Source: CAWCDJ01 sp963836015 (lineage in GTDB: Bacteria > Acidobacteriota > Terriglobia > Bryobacterales > Bryobacteraceae). Taken from it: a stretch of DNA of 64,000 nucleotides. The position numbers and the translations under genes are program-made. The notes under the pieces were generated by a model. It worked only from the letters and a program-made list of their open reading frames with translations. It did no database searches and was not told where the DNA came from. Of this stretch, positions 26,948-36,757 are shown piece after piece. How positions within the stretch are numbered: position 1 is the stretch's first letter; each line of letters opens with the position of its first letter. The stretch covers positions 1 through 64,000 of the forward strand of contig CAWIIF010000012.1 in the NCBI GenBank assembly GCA_963836015.1, read 5' to 3'.

Positions 26948-28782
26948 CGGAGGCCTCCCGCGATGCCGAGGGTCACGATCAGCACCACCGAGCCGAACAG
27001 GACCCAGGTGGCGTAGCTCCGGATGTTGCCGGACTGCATGAGCCGGAGGACGCCGCCGAAGCCGCGCGCCGTCGCGCCGACGCCGTTCACGATACCGTCG
27101 ATCAAGCCGGCGTCCATACCCTTCCAGAGCAGCGTCCGCGAGCCGTTGACTACCGGCTTCACCACGGCGGCATCGTAGATCTCGTCCACGAAGTACTTGT
27201 TGTAGACCAGGGTGTACAGGCCCTTCACGCTTTGGACCACGGAATCGGCCATCGCCGGGCGGGCCACGTACATGACCCAGGCGAGCGCGATGCCGGCCAG
27301 GCCGAAGGCCACGGAGACAACCATGAGGCTGGTGTTCTCGGGCACCTCCGAGGCGGGGAATACGCCGCTCAGAAAATCGGGGACCTTGAAGAGGAACCCG
27401 CCGATGACGGAGAGCACGGCCAGGATCGCCAGCGGGATGGTCATGACCGGCGGCGATTCGTGCGGATGCTCATGGCCGCGGTAGTCGCCGAAGAAGGTCA
27501 GAAACATGGCGCGGAAAACGTAGAACGCCGTCAGGCCCGCGGTGATGGTGCCCACCCAATAGATCCACGGAGCGTGATGATACGCGGCAATCAGGATGGC
27601 GTCCTTGCTGTAGAACCCGGAGAGGAAGGGGAAGCCCGAGATGGCGAGGGCCGCGCACATCATGGTCAGGTAGGTCCACTTGATTTTTTTCCGCAGGCCG
27701 CCCATGTTGCGCATGTCCTGCTCGCCCGAGAGCGCGTGGATCACGCTGCCCGAACCGAGGAACAGGAGGGCCTTGAAGAAGGCGTGGGTCATCAGGTGGT
27801 AGATGCCGGCGGAAAACGCGCCGACGCCGACGCCGATGAACATGTAGCCGAGCTGCGAGACGGTGGAGTACGCGAAAACCTTCTTGATATCGTTTTGCGC
27901 CAGGCCGATGGTCGCGGCGAAGAACGCGGTGGCGACCCCGATGATGGCGATCACTTCCATCGCGGCCGGCGCGTGGGTGTAGATGGCCCACGAGCGCGCG
28001 GTCATGTAGACGCCGGCGGTCACCATGGTAGCGGCGTGGATGAGGGCGGAAACGGGCGTGGGGCCAGCCATGGCGTCCGGCAGCCAGACGTACAGTGGAA
28101 TCTGGGCGGACTTTCCGCAGGCGCCCAGCATGAGCAGCAGCCCGATGGTGGTCAGCGCCGCTTCGGAAGCGCCGGGGGCCTGGTGGAACACGGTGGCGAA
28201 ATCGAGCGACCCGAACTGCTTGAACATGTAGAACATGGCCAGCGAGAATCCGAAATCGCCGATGCGGTTCACGATGAATGCTTTGTTGCCGGCATTGGTG
28301 GCGAACTTCTTATCGAAGTAGAACCCGATCAGCAGGTAGCTGCAGAGGCCCACGCCTTCCCACCCGACAAACAGAACCAGGTAGTTGGCGGCCAGCACCA
28401 GCACCAGCATGAAGAACATGAAGAGGTTGAGGTACGAGAAGAAGCGGTAATAGCCGCCCTCGTGCGACATGTAGCCGATGGAGTAGATGTGGATCAGGGA
28501 CCCGATGCCGGTGACTACGAGCAGCATCACGGCGGTGAGACGGTCCACCGACATATCGCAACCTATGTTCAGGGCGCCGCTCTGGATCCAGGTGAAGTAG
28601 TGCTCGGTGTAGGCCGTGTGCATCCCGCCCAGGCCGAACAGCGTCTTGAGGACCCAGGCGAACGAGAAGAGCACGCTGCCGATGGCGACCGCGTTGACCA
28701 CGCTCTTGGAGAACCGGCGGCCGAACAGGCCGTTGATCAGAAAGCCGGCCAGCGGCAGGATTGGTATGAGCCAGAGTTGCAT
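26944..28782 (-). CDS. nuoL: NADH-quinone oxidoreductase subunit L
   Basis: 612 aa, usual size for NuoL. Signature regions: GWEGVGLCSYLLIGFYFDK, QIPLYVWLPDAMAGPTPVSA, and QNDIKKVFAYSTVSQLGYMF. It ends with the long lateral helix region and a terminal membrane helix. Most distal proton-pumping subunit. Starts on the last base of nuoK. Confidence 0.97.
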   Translation of the reverse strand: MQLWLIPILPLAGFLINGLFGRRFSKSVVNAVAIGSVLFSFAWVLKTLFGLGGMHTAYTEHYFTWIQSGALNIGCDMSVDRLTAVMLLVVTGIGSLIHIYSIGYMSHEGGYYRFFSYLNLFMFFMLVLVLAANYLVLFVGWEGVGLCSYLLIGFYFDKKFATNAGNKAFIVNRIGDFGFSLAMFYMFKQFGSLDFATVFHQAPGASEAALTTIGLLLMLGACGKSAQIPLYVWLPDAMAGPTPVSALIHAATMVTAGVYMTARSWAIYTHAPAAMEVIAIIGVATAFFAATIGLAQNDIKKVFAYSTVSQLGYMFIGVGVGAFSAGIYHLMTHAFFKALLFLGSGSVIHALSGEQDMRNMGGLRKKIKWTYLTMMCAALAISGFPFLSGFYSKDAILIAAYHHAPWIYWVGTITAGLTAFYVFRAMFLTFFGDYRGHEHPHESPPVMTIPLAILAVLSVIGGFLFKVPDFLSGVFPASEVPENTSLMVVSVAFGLAGIALAWVMYVARPAMADSVVQSVKGLYTLVYNKYFVDEIYDAAVVKPVVNGSRTLLWKGMDAGLIDGIVNGVGATARGFGGVLRLMQSGNIRSYATWVLFGSVVLIVTLGIAGGLR

Positions 28783-29090
28783 CAGTTTTTCATCGAATCG
28801 ACGTCGTCGATATTCAACGTCGCCCGGTTCTTGAATACCGTCAGGATAATCGCCAGCCCCACGGCGGCCTCGGCGGCCGCTACCACCATCACGAAAAAGG
28901 TGAAGAGGTGCCCGTCCACCTGCTTCAACTGATAGGAGAACGTCACGAAGCTCAGATTCACGGCGTTGAGCATCAGCTCAATCGACATGAAGACCGTGAT
29001 GATGTTGCGCCGGAAGAGGAAGCCGGCCACACCCAGCGAGAACAGCACGGCGCTGAGGGTGAGAAACCACGACACGGGCACTTGCGACAT
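28782..29090 (-). CDS. nuoK: NADH-quinone oxidoreductase subunit K
   Basis: 102 aa from ATG 29090 (MSQVPVSWFLTLSAVLFSLG); the upstream extension lies in nuoJ. Three helices with the two conserved membrane Glu: SIELMLNAVNLSF and VAAAEAAVGLAI. Couples quinone reduction to the antiporter chain. Begins one base after the nuoJ stop. Confidence 0.96.
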   Translation of the reverse strand: MSQVPVSWFLTLSAVLFSLGVAGFLFRRNIITVFMSIELMLNAVNLSFVTFSYQLKQVDGHLFTFFVMVVAAAEAAVGLAIILTVFKNRATLNIDDVDSMKN

Positions 29091-29091
29091 C

Positions 29092-29589
29092 TCAGTCCAT
29101 TTCCTTTCGCGCCAGAACGATGGCGCCGAGAATTGCGATGAGGATGAGGATCGAGGTGACTTCGAACGGCAGCAGGTACCTGGTGAAGAGCGCCATGCCG
29201 ACATCGTGCGCGCTGCCACCGGTGAAGCCGCCGAAGGTCACCATGGCGGAGGGATACAGGTGCTGGACGATCCAGGCCAGCAGGCCGAGCAGCACGACCA
29301 GCAGGGGCACACCCAAGAGCTGCACCATGAAGGAGCGGCCTTTGCGCGATTCCGTTCCGGCGTTCAGCAGCATGATGACGAAGACGAAGAGCACCATGAC
29401 GGCGCCCGCGTAAACGATGACCTGGGCCGCGGCGATGAATTCGGCGCCCAGCAGCAGGTACAGGACCGCCAGGGAACCCATCACACCGATGAGCGAGACG
29501 GCGCTCGAAATCGGATGCGTCTGCACCACTACGTTGATGGCGCATACCACCGCGATGATCGCGAAGATCAGAAAAAGTATGACGTCCAT
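29092..29589 (-). CDS. nuoJ: NADH-quinone oxidoreductase subunit J
   Basis: 165 aa, five helices. The conserved HPISSAVSLIGVMGSLAVLYLLL region and YAGAVMVLFVFVIMLL, containing the pi-bulge helix, are clear. Starts directly after the nuoH stop; in most operons nuoI would lie between H and J, and here there is no room for it. Confidence 0.95.
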   Translation of the reverse strand: MDVILFLIFAIIAVVCAINVVVQTHPISSAVSLIGVMGSLAVLYLLLGAEFIAAAQVIVYAGAVMVLFVFVIMLLNAGTESRKGRSFMVQLLGVPLLVVLLGLLAWIVQHLYPSAMVTFGGFTGGSAHDVGMALFTRYLLPFEVTSILILIAILGAIVLARKEMD

Positions 29590-30771
29590 TTACGAAACCA
29601 AGGCTACCAGCAAGCCGGTCACCAGGAGGTTGAGCATGGCGACCGGGAACAGGAACTTCCACGTGAAGCCCATCAGTTGGTCGTAGCGGAAGCGCGGCAG
29701 CGTGCCGCGAATCCACATGAAGGCGAAGAGTATCGAACCGGTCTTGGCGCAGAACCAGAACAGGGGAATCAGCCAGCCCTGCACCATGGGCAGCAGGAAG
29801 ATGCCGGCGATTCCGAGGAAGATCACACCGAAGGCCGGCAGCGTGTACTTGTCGCGTTTCCGCGCCGGGTTCAGTCCGTGGTAAAGAGCGATCACTCCGG
29901 CCACCGCGAAGATGATGGAGGGAACCAGGCTGGAGCCGTACTTCGCGGGCCAGGGAGCGATCCAGCCGCCCAGGAACAGCAGGGTCGCCATGGAGCTTAC
30001 GGTGATCATATTGGCGTATTCCGCCATGAAGAACGAGGCGAACTTCATGCTGCTGTATTCGGTGTGGAACCCGGCCACCAGCTCGTTCTCGGCTTCCGGC
30101 AGATCGAACGGCACGCGGTTGGTTTCGGCGAAGGCGGCGATCAGGAAGATGAAGAAGCTGATGATCTGGGGGAACGGGCCGTGCAGGATGTTCCAGTTGA
30201 GAATGCTGCCGGACTGCCGCTCCACCAGCTCGCGCAGGCTGAGCGTGTTCGAGATCAAGAGCGGAGCGGCGATGGCGAGCGAGAGCGGCAATTCGTAGCT
30301 GATCATCTGGGCCGAGCTGCGCAGGCCGCCGAGCAGCGAGTACTTGTTGTTGGAGGCCCAGCCGGCCAGCGCGATTCCGTAGACGCCCATCGAAGAGACG
30401 GCCAGGATGAACAGCACCCCGATGTTGAGGTCGGTGAGCTGCATGTAAGTCTGGTAGCCGGCCACGTTGATGGAGGGGCCGAAGGGGATCACCGAAATCG
30501 AGAGGAGGGCCATGGTGATCGCCAGGAAGGGCGCGGCCAGGTACAGCGGCTTGTTGACGTAGGGCGGCACCAGGTCTTCCTTGGTGATGAGCTTGATGAC
30601 GTCGGCGAGCGGCTGCAGCAGGCCGTGCGGCCCCACGCGATAGGGGCCGGGGCGCACCTGAATGTGCGCGATCACCTTGCGCTCCACCCATTGCAGGTAG
30701 GCCAGGGTGGTCATCAGCACCGCGAAAATCACTGCCACCTTGACGAGAGTGATGATGATAAACGAATCCAT
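29590..30771 (-). CDS. nuoH: NADH-quinone oxidoreductase subunit H
   Basis: 393 aa, slightly longer than the usual 330-350. Eight or more helices; WVERKVIAHIQVRPGPYRVG and the charged loop AETNRVPFDLPEAENELVAG that forms the quinone entry are present. Anchors the peripheral arm to the membrane arm. Abuts nuoG upstream and nuoJ downstream with no spacer. Confidence 0.97.
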   Translation of the reverse strand: MDSFIIITLVKVAVIFAVLMTTLAYLQWVERKVIAHIQVRPGPYRVGPHGLLQPLADVIKLITKEDLVPPYVNKPLYLAAPFLAITMALLSISVIPFGPSINVAGYQTYMQLTDLNIGVLFILAVSSMGVYGIALAGWASNNKYSLLGGLRSSAQMISYELPLSLAIAAPLLISNTLSLRELVERQSGSILNWNILHGPFPQIISFFIFLIAAFAETNRVPFDLPEAENELVAGFHTEYSSMKFASFFMAEYANMITVSSMATLLFLGGWIAPWPAKYGSSLVPSIIFAVAGVIALYHGLNPARKRDKYTLPAFGVIFLGIAGIFLLPMVQGWLIPLFWFCAKTGSILFAFMWIRGTLPRFRYDQLMGFTWKFLFPVAMLNLLVTGLLVALVS

Positions 30772-32820
30772 TTAGCGGCTCGAATGGCTTTCTACAACGG
30801 AGTTCAGAACCTTGGAGTAGCGCCCGAGGGTTCCGGACGAGAACAGTCCGTTGTGATCGGATCGCACCAGCTCGGGCCGGTTGTCGACGGGGACCCGCCC
30901 GTTGACCGGCATCGTCTGCGCGGCCCCTCCGGTGGCGATCACTGGGAGGGGGATGTCGTAACCGTGGATATTCCTGCGAATCTCTTCGAACACCGCGTCC
31001 GGCAGCCAGGGGCCGAGTTCGGCGGCGGCGCCCATTTCGCGCGCGATGAAGCCCATGATCTCGAGATCGGCCTTGGCGCCCATGGTGTTGACGGCGCGCT
31101 TCAGGCGCTGCACTTCGCCGGTGACGTTGGTGACGGTGCCGTTCTTTTCGTAGGCGCTGGCGGCGGGCAGCACGACATCGGCCTGCTGCGCGGTCTCGGT
31201 GAGGAACATGTCCTGCACGACGAGGAACCCGGCCTTGCGGGGCGTGCCGCCGCGTAGGGGGTTGGCGCCGACCACCCACAGGACGTCGAGGTGGGCTTCG
31301 ATCATCTCGTGGAGCCGCATGCCGCCCTCGCCGGGGATCAGGCCCATATCGAGCGCTCCGCGCGAGTTCGAATAATCGAGCAGGCAGATGTACTTCACCG
31401 GGATGCCCAGCGACTCGCCGAAATCCACCAGCTTGCGGATGTCGTCGCCTTTGACCGAATCGTCGAAGACGACGGCCAGGTCGGGCTCGGCCTTGAGCTT
31501 GTCGCGGAGGGATTCGAGCGCCGCGAAGTAATCGGCGGGGGCACCCACGCGCACGCTGGCCACGGAGTATTTGTCTTCGCGGACCGGCCCGGGCGTCAGC
31601 GCGTAGACGTGCGCCTGGTGATGGCGGTAATTCGCGCGGACCTGGTAGGAGAGCAGCGGGTGCTCGAGCGCCAGATCGCTGCCCAGAACGAGGACGGCCT
31701 TGCGGTCATACAGGTCTGCAACGGTCGCCAGTTGGCCGGTTTTGCCGCTCAGGGCGTCGACCAGGGTGGTGACATCGCCGGTGCGGTGATGGTCGATGTG
31801 GGGGGTCCTCAATACCTCGGCGGCGAACTTGCGCAGGTAGAAATTCTCTTCGTTGGTGGTGTGGTTCGATCCGATGACGCCGAAACTGCCGCGGGCGGAG
31901 AGCGTCTCGCCGAACTTCGCGGCCACGGCGGCCAGGGCTTCCGACCAGGCCACTTCCTCGAGCTTGCCGTTCTTGCGCAGCAGGGGCGCCTGGAGGCGGC
32001 CGGCGTGGTCGTAGAAGTCGAAGCCGTAGCGGCCCTTGATGCACAGGAACTCGCCGTTGACGCCCGAGCGGTCGCGGTTGTTGCCGCGGATGATCTTGTC
32101 GTTGCGGGTTCCCAGCGTGGTCTTGCAGCCGTCGGCGCAGTGCGTGCAGATGGTGCCGACGTGGGTCATCTCCCAGGGACGCGTCTGGTAGCGGTAGATG
32201 CCGCTGGTGAGCGCGCCGACCGGGCAGATGTCGATACAGGCGCCGCACTCGTCGCACTCCAGGTGGTCGCCGTGATTAGGGGCGATTTCCGAAACCACGC
32301 CGCGGTTGATCACGCCGAGCGCGCCGACTCCCAGGCCTTCGTTACAGACGCGCACGCAGCGGTAGCACAGAATACAGCGCGGGGCATCGAAGAAGACCAC
32401 CGGGGAGAATTGCTTCTCGGGGGTGTGGACCTTCTCTTCGGTGAAGCGGCTCTCGCCAGCGCCGTAGCGGAAGACCATGTCCTGCAGTTCGCACTCGCCG
32501 CCCTTATCGCAGACCGGGCAATCCAGCGGGTGGTTGGTGAGCAGGAACTCCAACATGTATTTCCGGGCGGACGCCACCTGGGGTGTTTCGGTCCGGACGA
32601 TCATGCCTTCGGCCACCGGGAGAGTGCAAGCGGTCATGAGCTTGGGCATCTTCTCCACTTCGACCAGGCACATGCGGCAGGCCGCTTGGAGGGTGAGGCC
32701 CTCGTAATAGCAGAACGCCGGGATTTCGATTCCCACCGCTTTCGCGGCGTCGATCACGAGCGTTCCGGGCTTGGCCTCGACCGTCTGCCCGTCAATCGTC
32801 AGTTTTACCAGATCAGCCAT
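30772..32820 (-). CDS. nuoG: NADH-quinone oxidoreductase subunit G
   Basis: 682 aa. N-terminal [2Fe-2S] cysteines (FCYYEGL..ACRMCLVEV), a 4Fe-4S region with DCPVCDKGGECELQ, then CILCYRCVRVC and CDECGACIDICPVGAL. Next comes CTHCADGCK with a further Cys in GEFLCIKGR, the extra N7-type cluster. The rest is a molybdopterin-oxidoreductase-like fold without cofactor. Carries electrons from FMN toward the quinone. Conventional in sequence even though the operon lacks the N2 and N6 cluster subunits. Confidence 0.97.
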   Translation of the reverse strand: MADLVKLTIDGQTVEAKPGTLVIDAAKAVGIEIPAFCYYEGLTLQAACRMCLVEVEKMPKLMTACTLPVAEGMIVRTETPQVASARKYMLEFLLTNHPLDCPVCDKGGECELQDMVFRYGAGESRFTEEKVHTPEKQFSPVVFFDAPRCILCYRCVRVCNEGLGVGALGVINRGVVSEIAPNHGDHLECDECGACIDICPVGALTSGIYRYQTRPWEMTHVGTICTHCADGCKTTLGTRNDKIIRGNNRDRSGVNGEFLCIKGRYGFDFYDHAGRLQAPLLRKNGKLEEVAWSEALAAVAAKFGETLSARGSFGVIGSNHTTNEENFYLRKFAAEVLRTPHIDHHRTGDVTTLVDALSGKTGQLATVADLYDRKAVLVLGSDLALEHPLLSYQVRANYRHHQAHVYALTPGPVREDKYSVASVRVGAPADYFAALESLRDKLKAEPDLAVVFDDSVKGDDIRKLVDFGESLGIPVKYICLLDYSNSRGALDMGLIPGEGGMRLHEMIEAHLDVLWVVGANPLRGGTPRKAGFLVVQDMFLTETAQQADVVLPAASAYEKNGTVTNVTGEVQRLKRAVNTMGAKADLEIMGFIAREMGAAAELGPWLPDAVFEEIRRNIHGYDIPLPVIATGGAAQTMPVNGRVPVDNRPELVRSDHNGLFSSGTLGRYSKVLNSVVESHSSR

Positions 32821-34134
32821 TTACACCGTCACCATATGGTTTGCGTGCTCGTAGGGGCACGGCTTGCCGTTGAGGTGATCCTCGAACTCGTGGCGGAACT
32901 TCTCGACAATCGAGATGGTCGGCATGGCGGCCGCGTCGCCCAGCGGGCAGAAGGTCCGCCCGAGCATATTCTTCGCCACGTCTCCGATCAGGGTGATATC
33001 GCTTTGAGTGCCGCCGCCCTCGTGAAACCGCGTGAGGATCTTGCGCAGCCAGGTCGTGCCTTCGCGGCAGGGAATGCACCAGCCGCAGCTCTCATGCGCG
33101 TAGAACCGCATGATGCGCAACGCCGCTTTCACCATGCAGGTCTCTTCGTCCATGATGATGACCCCGCCCGAGCCGAGCATAGATTTGCGCTGCGCCATGG
33201 AGTCGTAGTCCATGGTGGCGCCTTCCAGCTCTTCGGCGGTGAGCACGGGGCAGGACGATCCGCCCGGAATGAACGCCTTGATGTTTCTTCCGAGGCGGAC
33301 TCCGCCGCCCACTTCCTCGATCATCTGCTTCACGGGGAAGCCCAGCCGCAGCTCGTAGACGCCCGGCTTGTTGACGTGGCCGGTGAGGCAAGTCAACTTG
33401 GTGCCGCCGGCCTTGGGGACTCCCAGGGCGGCGAAGGCCGCGCCGCCGTCGCGGAGGATTGGAGGGACGGCGCAGAAGGTCTCCACGTTGTTCAGCACGG
33501 TGGGGGACTGGAACGCGCCCGATACCGCCGGAAACGGGGGCCGGATGCGAGGCACTCCGCGCTTGCCTTCGAGCGATTCGAGCAGCGCCGATTCCTCGCC
33601 GCACTCGTAGGCGCCCGCGCCGGTGTGCGTGTAGAGCTCGAAATCGAAGCCGGTGCCCTGAATGTTCTTGCCGAGCCACCCTTTGGCGTAAGCCTCGGCG
33701 ATGGCCTTATCCATGATGTCGATCAGGTAGCGGTACTCGCCGCGGATATAGATGTAGCCGGCGTGGGCGTCCACCGCCAGCCCGGCGATCAGCACGCCCT
33801 CGATCAACTGGTGCGGATCGTTTTCGATCAGCACGCGGTCTTTGCAAGTGCCCGGCTCGCTCTCGTCGCCGTTCACGACGATGTACTTGGGCTTGGGCGA
33901 GGTGCGGGGGACGAAACTCCACTTCATGCCGGTGGGGAATCCGGCGCCGCCCCGTCCGCGAAGATTCGAGGCCTTGACCTCTGCGATGATCTCGTCGGGT
34001 TTCATCCCGGCGGCTTTCAGGAAGGCCTGGTAGCCCTCGGTGGCGAGATACGTGTCGATCGAAGCCGAATTCGGCAGGCCGAAGCGGCGCGACAGCACCC
34101 TGGTTTCAAGCGGGCTGGGTTCGTTGTACAGCAT
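32821..34134 (-). CDS. nuoF: NADH-quinone oxidoreductase subunit F
   Basis: 437 aa. NADH/FMN site RGRGGAGFPTGMKWSF (~65-80), NGDESEPGTCKDR, and the N3 cluster CGWCIPCREGTTWL plus Cys in GRTFCPLGDA near the C-terminus. NADH-oxidising subunit with NuoE and NuoG, so this complex uses NADH. Starts one base after nuoE stops. Confidence 0.97.
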   Translation of the reverse strand: MLYNEPSPLETRVLSRRFGLPNSASIDTYLATEGYQAFLKAAGMKPDEIIAEVKASNLRGRGGAGFPTGMKWSFVPRTSPKPKYIVVNGDESEPGTCKDRVLIENDPHQLIEGVLIAGLAVDAHAGYIYIRGEYRYLIDIMDKAIAEAYAKGWLGKNIQGTGFDFELYTHTGAGAYECGEESALLESLEGKRGVPRIRPPFPAVSGAFQSPTVLNNVETFCAVPPILRDGGAAFAALGVPKAGGTKLTCLTGHVNKPGVYELRLGFPVKQMIEEVGGGVRLGRNIKAFIPGGSSCPVLTAEELEGATMDYDSMAQRKSMLGSGGVIIMDEETCMVKAALRIMRFYAHESCGWCIPCREGTTWLRKILTRFHEGGGTQSDITLIGDVAKNMLGRTFCPLGDAAAMPTISIVEKFRHEFEDHLNGKPCPYEHANHMVTV

Positions 34135-34135
34135 G

Positions 34136-34618
34136 CTATTGCTTCTTCCTCAGGCTGTCCAGAAGCTGGTCGAGTTTCTCGGGCGTCACGAAGTGGTGGA
34201 AGTCGTAATTCACCTGGATGGCCGGGGCCCAGGAGCACGCTCCCATGCACTCCACTTCCTCGACGGAGAACTGCCCGTCCGCGGTGACCTGCTTGTTTTC
34301 GATGCCGAGCTTTTTACAGGTATGCTCGAAGAGCTTGTCGCCATCGTGCAGCAGGCAACTGATGTTGGTGCAGACCTGGACGTGGTACTTCCCGAGCGGC
34401 TTGCGGTGCAGCATCGAGTAGTAGGAGATCACCTCGTTGACCTGGAGCGGCGTCACGCCTACGCGTTTCGCCACCTCCTCGACCAGCTCGTCAGTGACCG
34501 AGCCCACTTCATCCTGGGCGTACATGAGCATCGGAATCATCGCCGAGCGCTGCCGTCCCGCGGGATAGCTCTCGAGGAGCTTGTCAAATCTGGCTTCGAG
34601 CTCTGGAGAAAACGTCAT
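34136..34618 (-). CDS. nuoE: NADH-quinone oxidoreductase subunit E
   Basis: 160 aa from ATG 34618 (MTFSPELEARFDKLLESYPA), which shares one base with the nuoD stop; longer frames run into nuoD. [2Fe-2S] ligands are VCTNISCLL (Cx4C) and ECMGACSWAP (Cx3C). Thioredoxin-like partner of NuoF. Confidence 0.95.
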   Translation of the reverse strand: MTFSPELEARFDKLLESYPAGRQRSAMIPMLMYAQDEVGSVTDELVEEVAKRVGVTPLQVNEVISYYSMLHRKPLGKYHVQVCTNISCLLHDGDKLFEHTCKKLGIENKQVTADGQFSVEEVECMGACSWAPAIQVNYDFHHFVTPEKLDQLLDSLRKKQ

Positions 34619-35844
34619 TAGCGGTCGGTGTCTCCCAAAACAAAATCCATGCTGCCGATGGAAGCGATCACGTCGGCGATCAAGGTGCCGAGCACCATGG
34701 TGGAAGTGGCCTGCAGATTGCCGAAGCTGGGGGTGCGCATGTGCACGCGATAGGCCTTGGCGGTGCCATCGCCCACCACGTAATAGCCGAGCTCGCCGCG
34801 CGGCGACTCGATCACCTGGAACACTTCCCCCTCGGGCACGCGGAAGCCCTCGGTCACGATCTTGAAGTGATAGATGAGCGCCTCCATCTGGGTCTTCATC
34901 TTCTCGCGGTCGGGCAGAACGACGTGGGGCGAATCGGCCTTCCACGGGCCGGGTGGCATGCCTTCGAGAGCCTGGGTGACGATTTTCGCGCTCTGCCGCA
35001 TCTCCTCGATGCGCACCTGGTATCGCGAGTAGACGTCATTCCCGGTACTGGTCGGCACTTCGAAATCGAATTTCTCGTAGCTGGTGTAGGGCTCGTCCTT
35101 GCGGGCGTCGATCTTGAGGCCGGCGGCGCGCAGCATGGGGCCGGTGACGCCGAGATCGAGCATGTCTTCGAGCGAAATCCTGCCAATGCCCTTGGTGCGG
35201 CCGATCCAGATGGGGTTGTTGGTCAGCAGGTTCTCGTACTCGTCGACTTTGTCCGGAAAGCCGCCGATGAACTTCTTCACGCGCTGCTGCCAGCCGCGCG
35301 GCGGCTCGAGGGCCAGCCCGCCGATGCGGAAGTAGCTGGTCATCATGCGCTGCCCCGAGAACATCTCGAAGATCCGGAGGATGTCTTCGCGCTCGCGGAA
35401 GCAGTAGAGGAAGACGCTCATGGCGCCGATATCGAGCGCGTGGGTCCCCAGCCACACGAGGTGGCTGTTGAGGCGCGTCAACTCGGTGAGCATGACGCGC
35501 ATCCACTGCGCCTGCGGGGGGATCTCGAGCTGCAGCAGCTTTTCGACGGCCAGGCACCAGCCGAGGTTGTTCGAGAGCGGCGCCAGGTAATCCACGCGGT
35601 CGGTGAGCGTCACCGCCTGCTGATAGGTTTTGACTTCAAACTCTTTTTCGATGCCGGTGTGCAGGTAGCCGATATCGGGCTCGCACTTCAGGATGATCTC
35701 GCCGTCGAGCTCCAACTGCAGGCGCAGCACTCCGTGAGTGGAGGGATGCTGCGGCCCCATGTTGAGTACCATGCGGCGCGGGCCGCCGGGCTGCTCGCCT
35801 TCGACCTCCGTGACAATTCCAGCGGGATTTCCCGATTCGCTCAT
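34618..35844 (-). CDS. nuoD: NADH-quinone oxidoreductase subunit D
   Basis: 408 aa. The 49-kDa-type subunit: MGPQHPSTHGVLRLQLELDGE near the N-terminus with the quinone-site His, GYLHTGIEK, then SPRGELGYYVVGDGTAKAYR, ending GSMDFVLGDTDR. Forms the quinone chamber, normally with NuoB holding cluster N2; nuoB is not in this operon. Follows nuoC by 3 bp. Confidence 0.97.
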   Translation of the reverse strand: MSESGNPAGIVTEVEGEQPGGPRRMVLNMGPQHPSTHGVLRLQLELDGEIILKCEPDIGYLHTGIEKEFEVKTYQQAVTLTDRVDYLAPLSNNLGWCLAVEKLLQLEIPPQAQWMRVMLTELTRLNSHLVWLGTHALDIGAMSVFLYCFREREDILRIFEMFSGQRMMTSYFRIGGLALEPPRGWQQRVKKFIGGFPDKVDEYENLLTNNPIWIGRTKGIGRISLEDMLDLGVTGPMLRAAGLKIDARKDEPYTSYEKFDFEVPTSTGNDVYSRYQVRIEEMRQSAKIVTQALEGMPPGPWKADSPHVVLPDREKMKTQMEALIYHFKIVTEGFRVPEGEVFQVIESPRGELGYYVVGDGTAKAYRVHMRTPSFGNLQATSTMVLGTLIADVIASIGSMDFVLGDTDR

Positions 35845-35847
35845 TTC

Positions 35848-36321
35848 CTAAACCCTCGACCCGGTAATCGGGTAGTCTTTGCGCAGCGGGTGGCCTTCCC
35901 ATTCGTCGGGCAGCATGATGCGGCGCAGGTCGGGATGATTGAGGAAGCGGATGCCGAACAGGTCGAACACTTCGCGCTCATACCAGTTCGCGGAACGCCA
36001 GACCGAGGTGACCGATTCGATCTGGGGATCCGCCCCCGCCAGCCGGCTCTTCAACCGCAGGCGCTCGTTACGCTCGACGGAATGGAGGTGATAGACGACC
36101 TCGAAGCGCGGCTCGGCCGGGTAACGGTCCACCGCAGTGACAGTGCTCAAGCGGACGAACTTCTGATCGTACTTGAGGAAGCCGCAGATGCTGGCGATTT
36201 TCGCCGGAACGATCTCGAGCGTCAGTTCGCGGTATTCGTATTTGCCGCCGCTCAGGGCATCGGCGTCGAACGCTTCCACGGCCTGAGCCACGGCATGGTC
36301 TCTCAAATTGTCGGGTAACAT
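35848..36321 (-). CDS. nuoC: NADH-quinone oxidoreductase subunit C
   Basis: 157 aa, unfused. ERLRLKSRLAGADPQIESVT and WYEREVFDLFGIRFLNHPDLRRIMLPD are diagnostic for the 30-kDa subunit. Structural part of the peripheral arm. It lies 10 bp from nuoA with no space for nuoB between them. Confidence 0.95.
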   Translation of the reverse strand: MLPDNLRDHAVAQAVEAFDADALSGGKYEYRELTLEIVPAKIASICGFLKYDQKFVRLSTVTAVDRYPAEPRFEVVYHLHSVERNERLRLKSRLAGADPQIESVTSVWRSANWYEREVFDLFGIRFLNHPDLRRIMLPDEWEGHPLRKDYPITGSRV

Positions 36322-36331
36322 TTCAGAGTTG

Positions 36332-36727
36332 TTACTGCTTCCGCCTGGAGAGGTCTGACCCGGACCAGTCCAATGCGCCCTTTTTCCAGATATAGAAAAA
36401 GCCGGAAAGAATCAAAATCACAAAAATCAGCATCTCGACGAAGGCCACCATCTTCAGCTCCCGGTAGACGACCACCCAGGGGTACAAAAAGATCGCCTCG
36501 ATATCGAACAGGATGAACAGCATGCCCACGAGGTAGAACTTCACGCTGAAGCGCTGCCGGGCGTCGCCGGTGGGCACAATGCCGGATTCGTACGGCATAT
36601 CCTTTACGCGGTTGCGCACGCGCTTTCCGAGCAGATAGGAGACGCTCAACAACCCGGCCGCGAGGCCCATGGCAACGATCGCCTGGACCAGGACAGGAAA
36701 ATACAGCTCCGTATACGAGTGAGGCAT
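36332..36727 (-). CDS. nuoA: NADH-quinone oxidoreductase subunit A
   Basis: 131 aa, three helices, with the conserved MPYESGIVPTGDARQRFSVKFYL loop and FDIEAIFLYPWVV. First gene of the complex I operon; a sigma-70-like promoter lies directly upstream. No strong Shine-Dalgarno seen before ATG 36727. Confidence 0.96.
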   Translation of the reverse strand: MPHSYTELYFPVLVQAIVAMGLAAGLLSVSYLLGKRVRNRVKDMPYESGIVPTGDARQRFSVKFYLVGMLFILFDIEAIFLYPWVVVYRELKMVAFVEMLIFVILILSGFFYIWKKGALDWSGSDLSRRKQ

Positions 36728-36757
36728 GCCGTTCAGGAAGATGGAGACTTAAATTTG

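Noticed and set aside
31291..34287. 998-codon plus-strand frame across nuoG-nuoF
   Set aside because: Antisense shadow of two textbook complex I genes.
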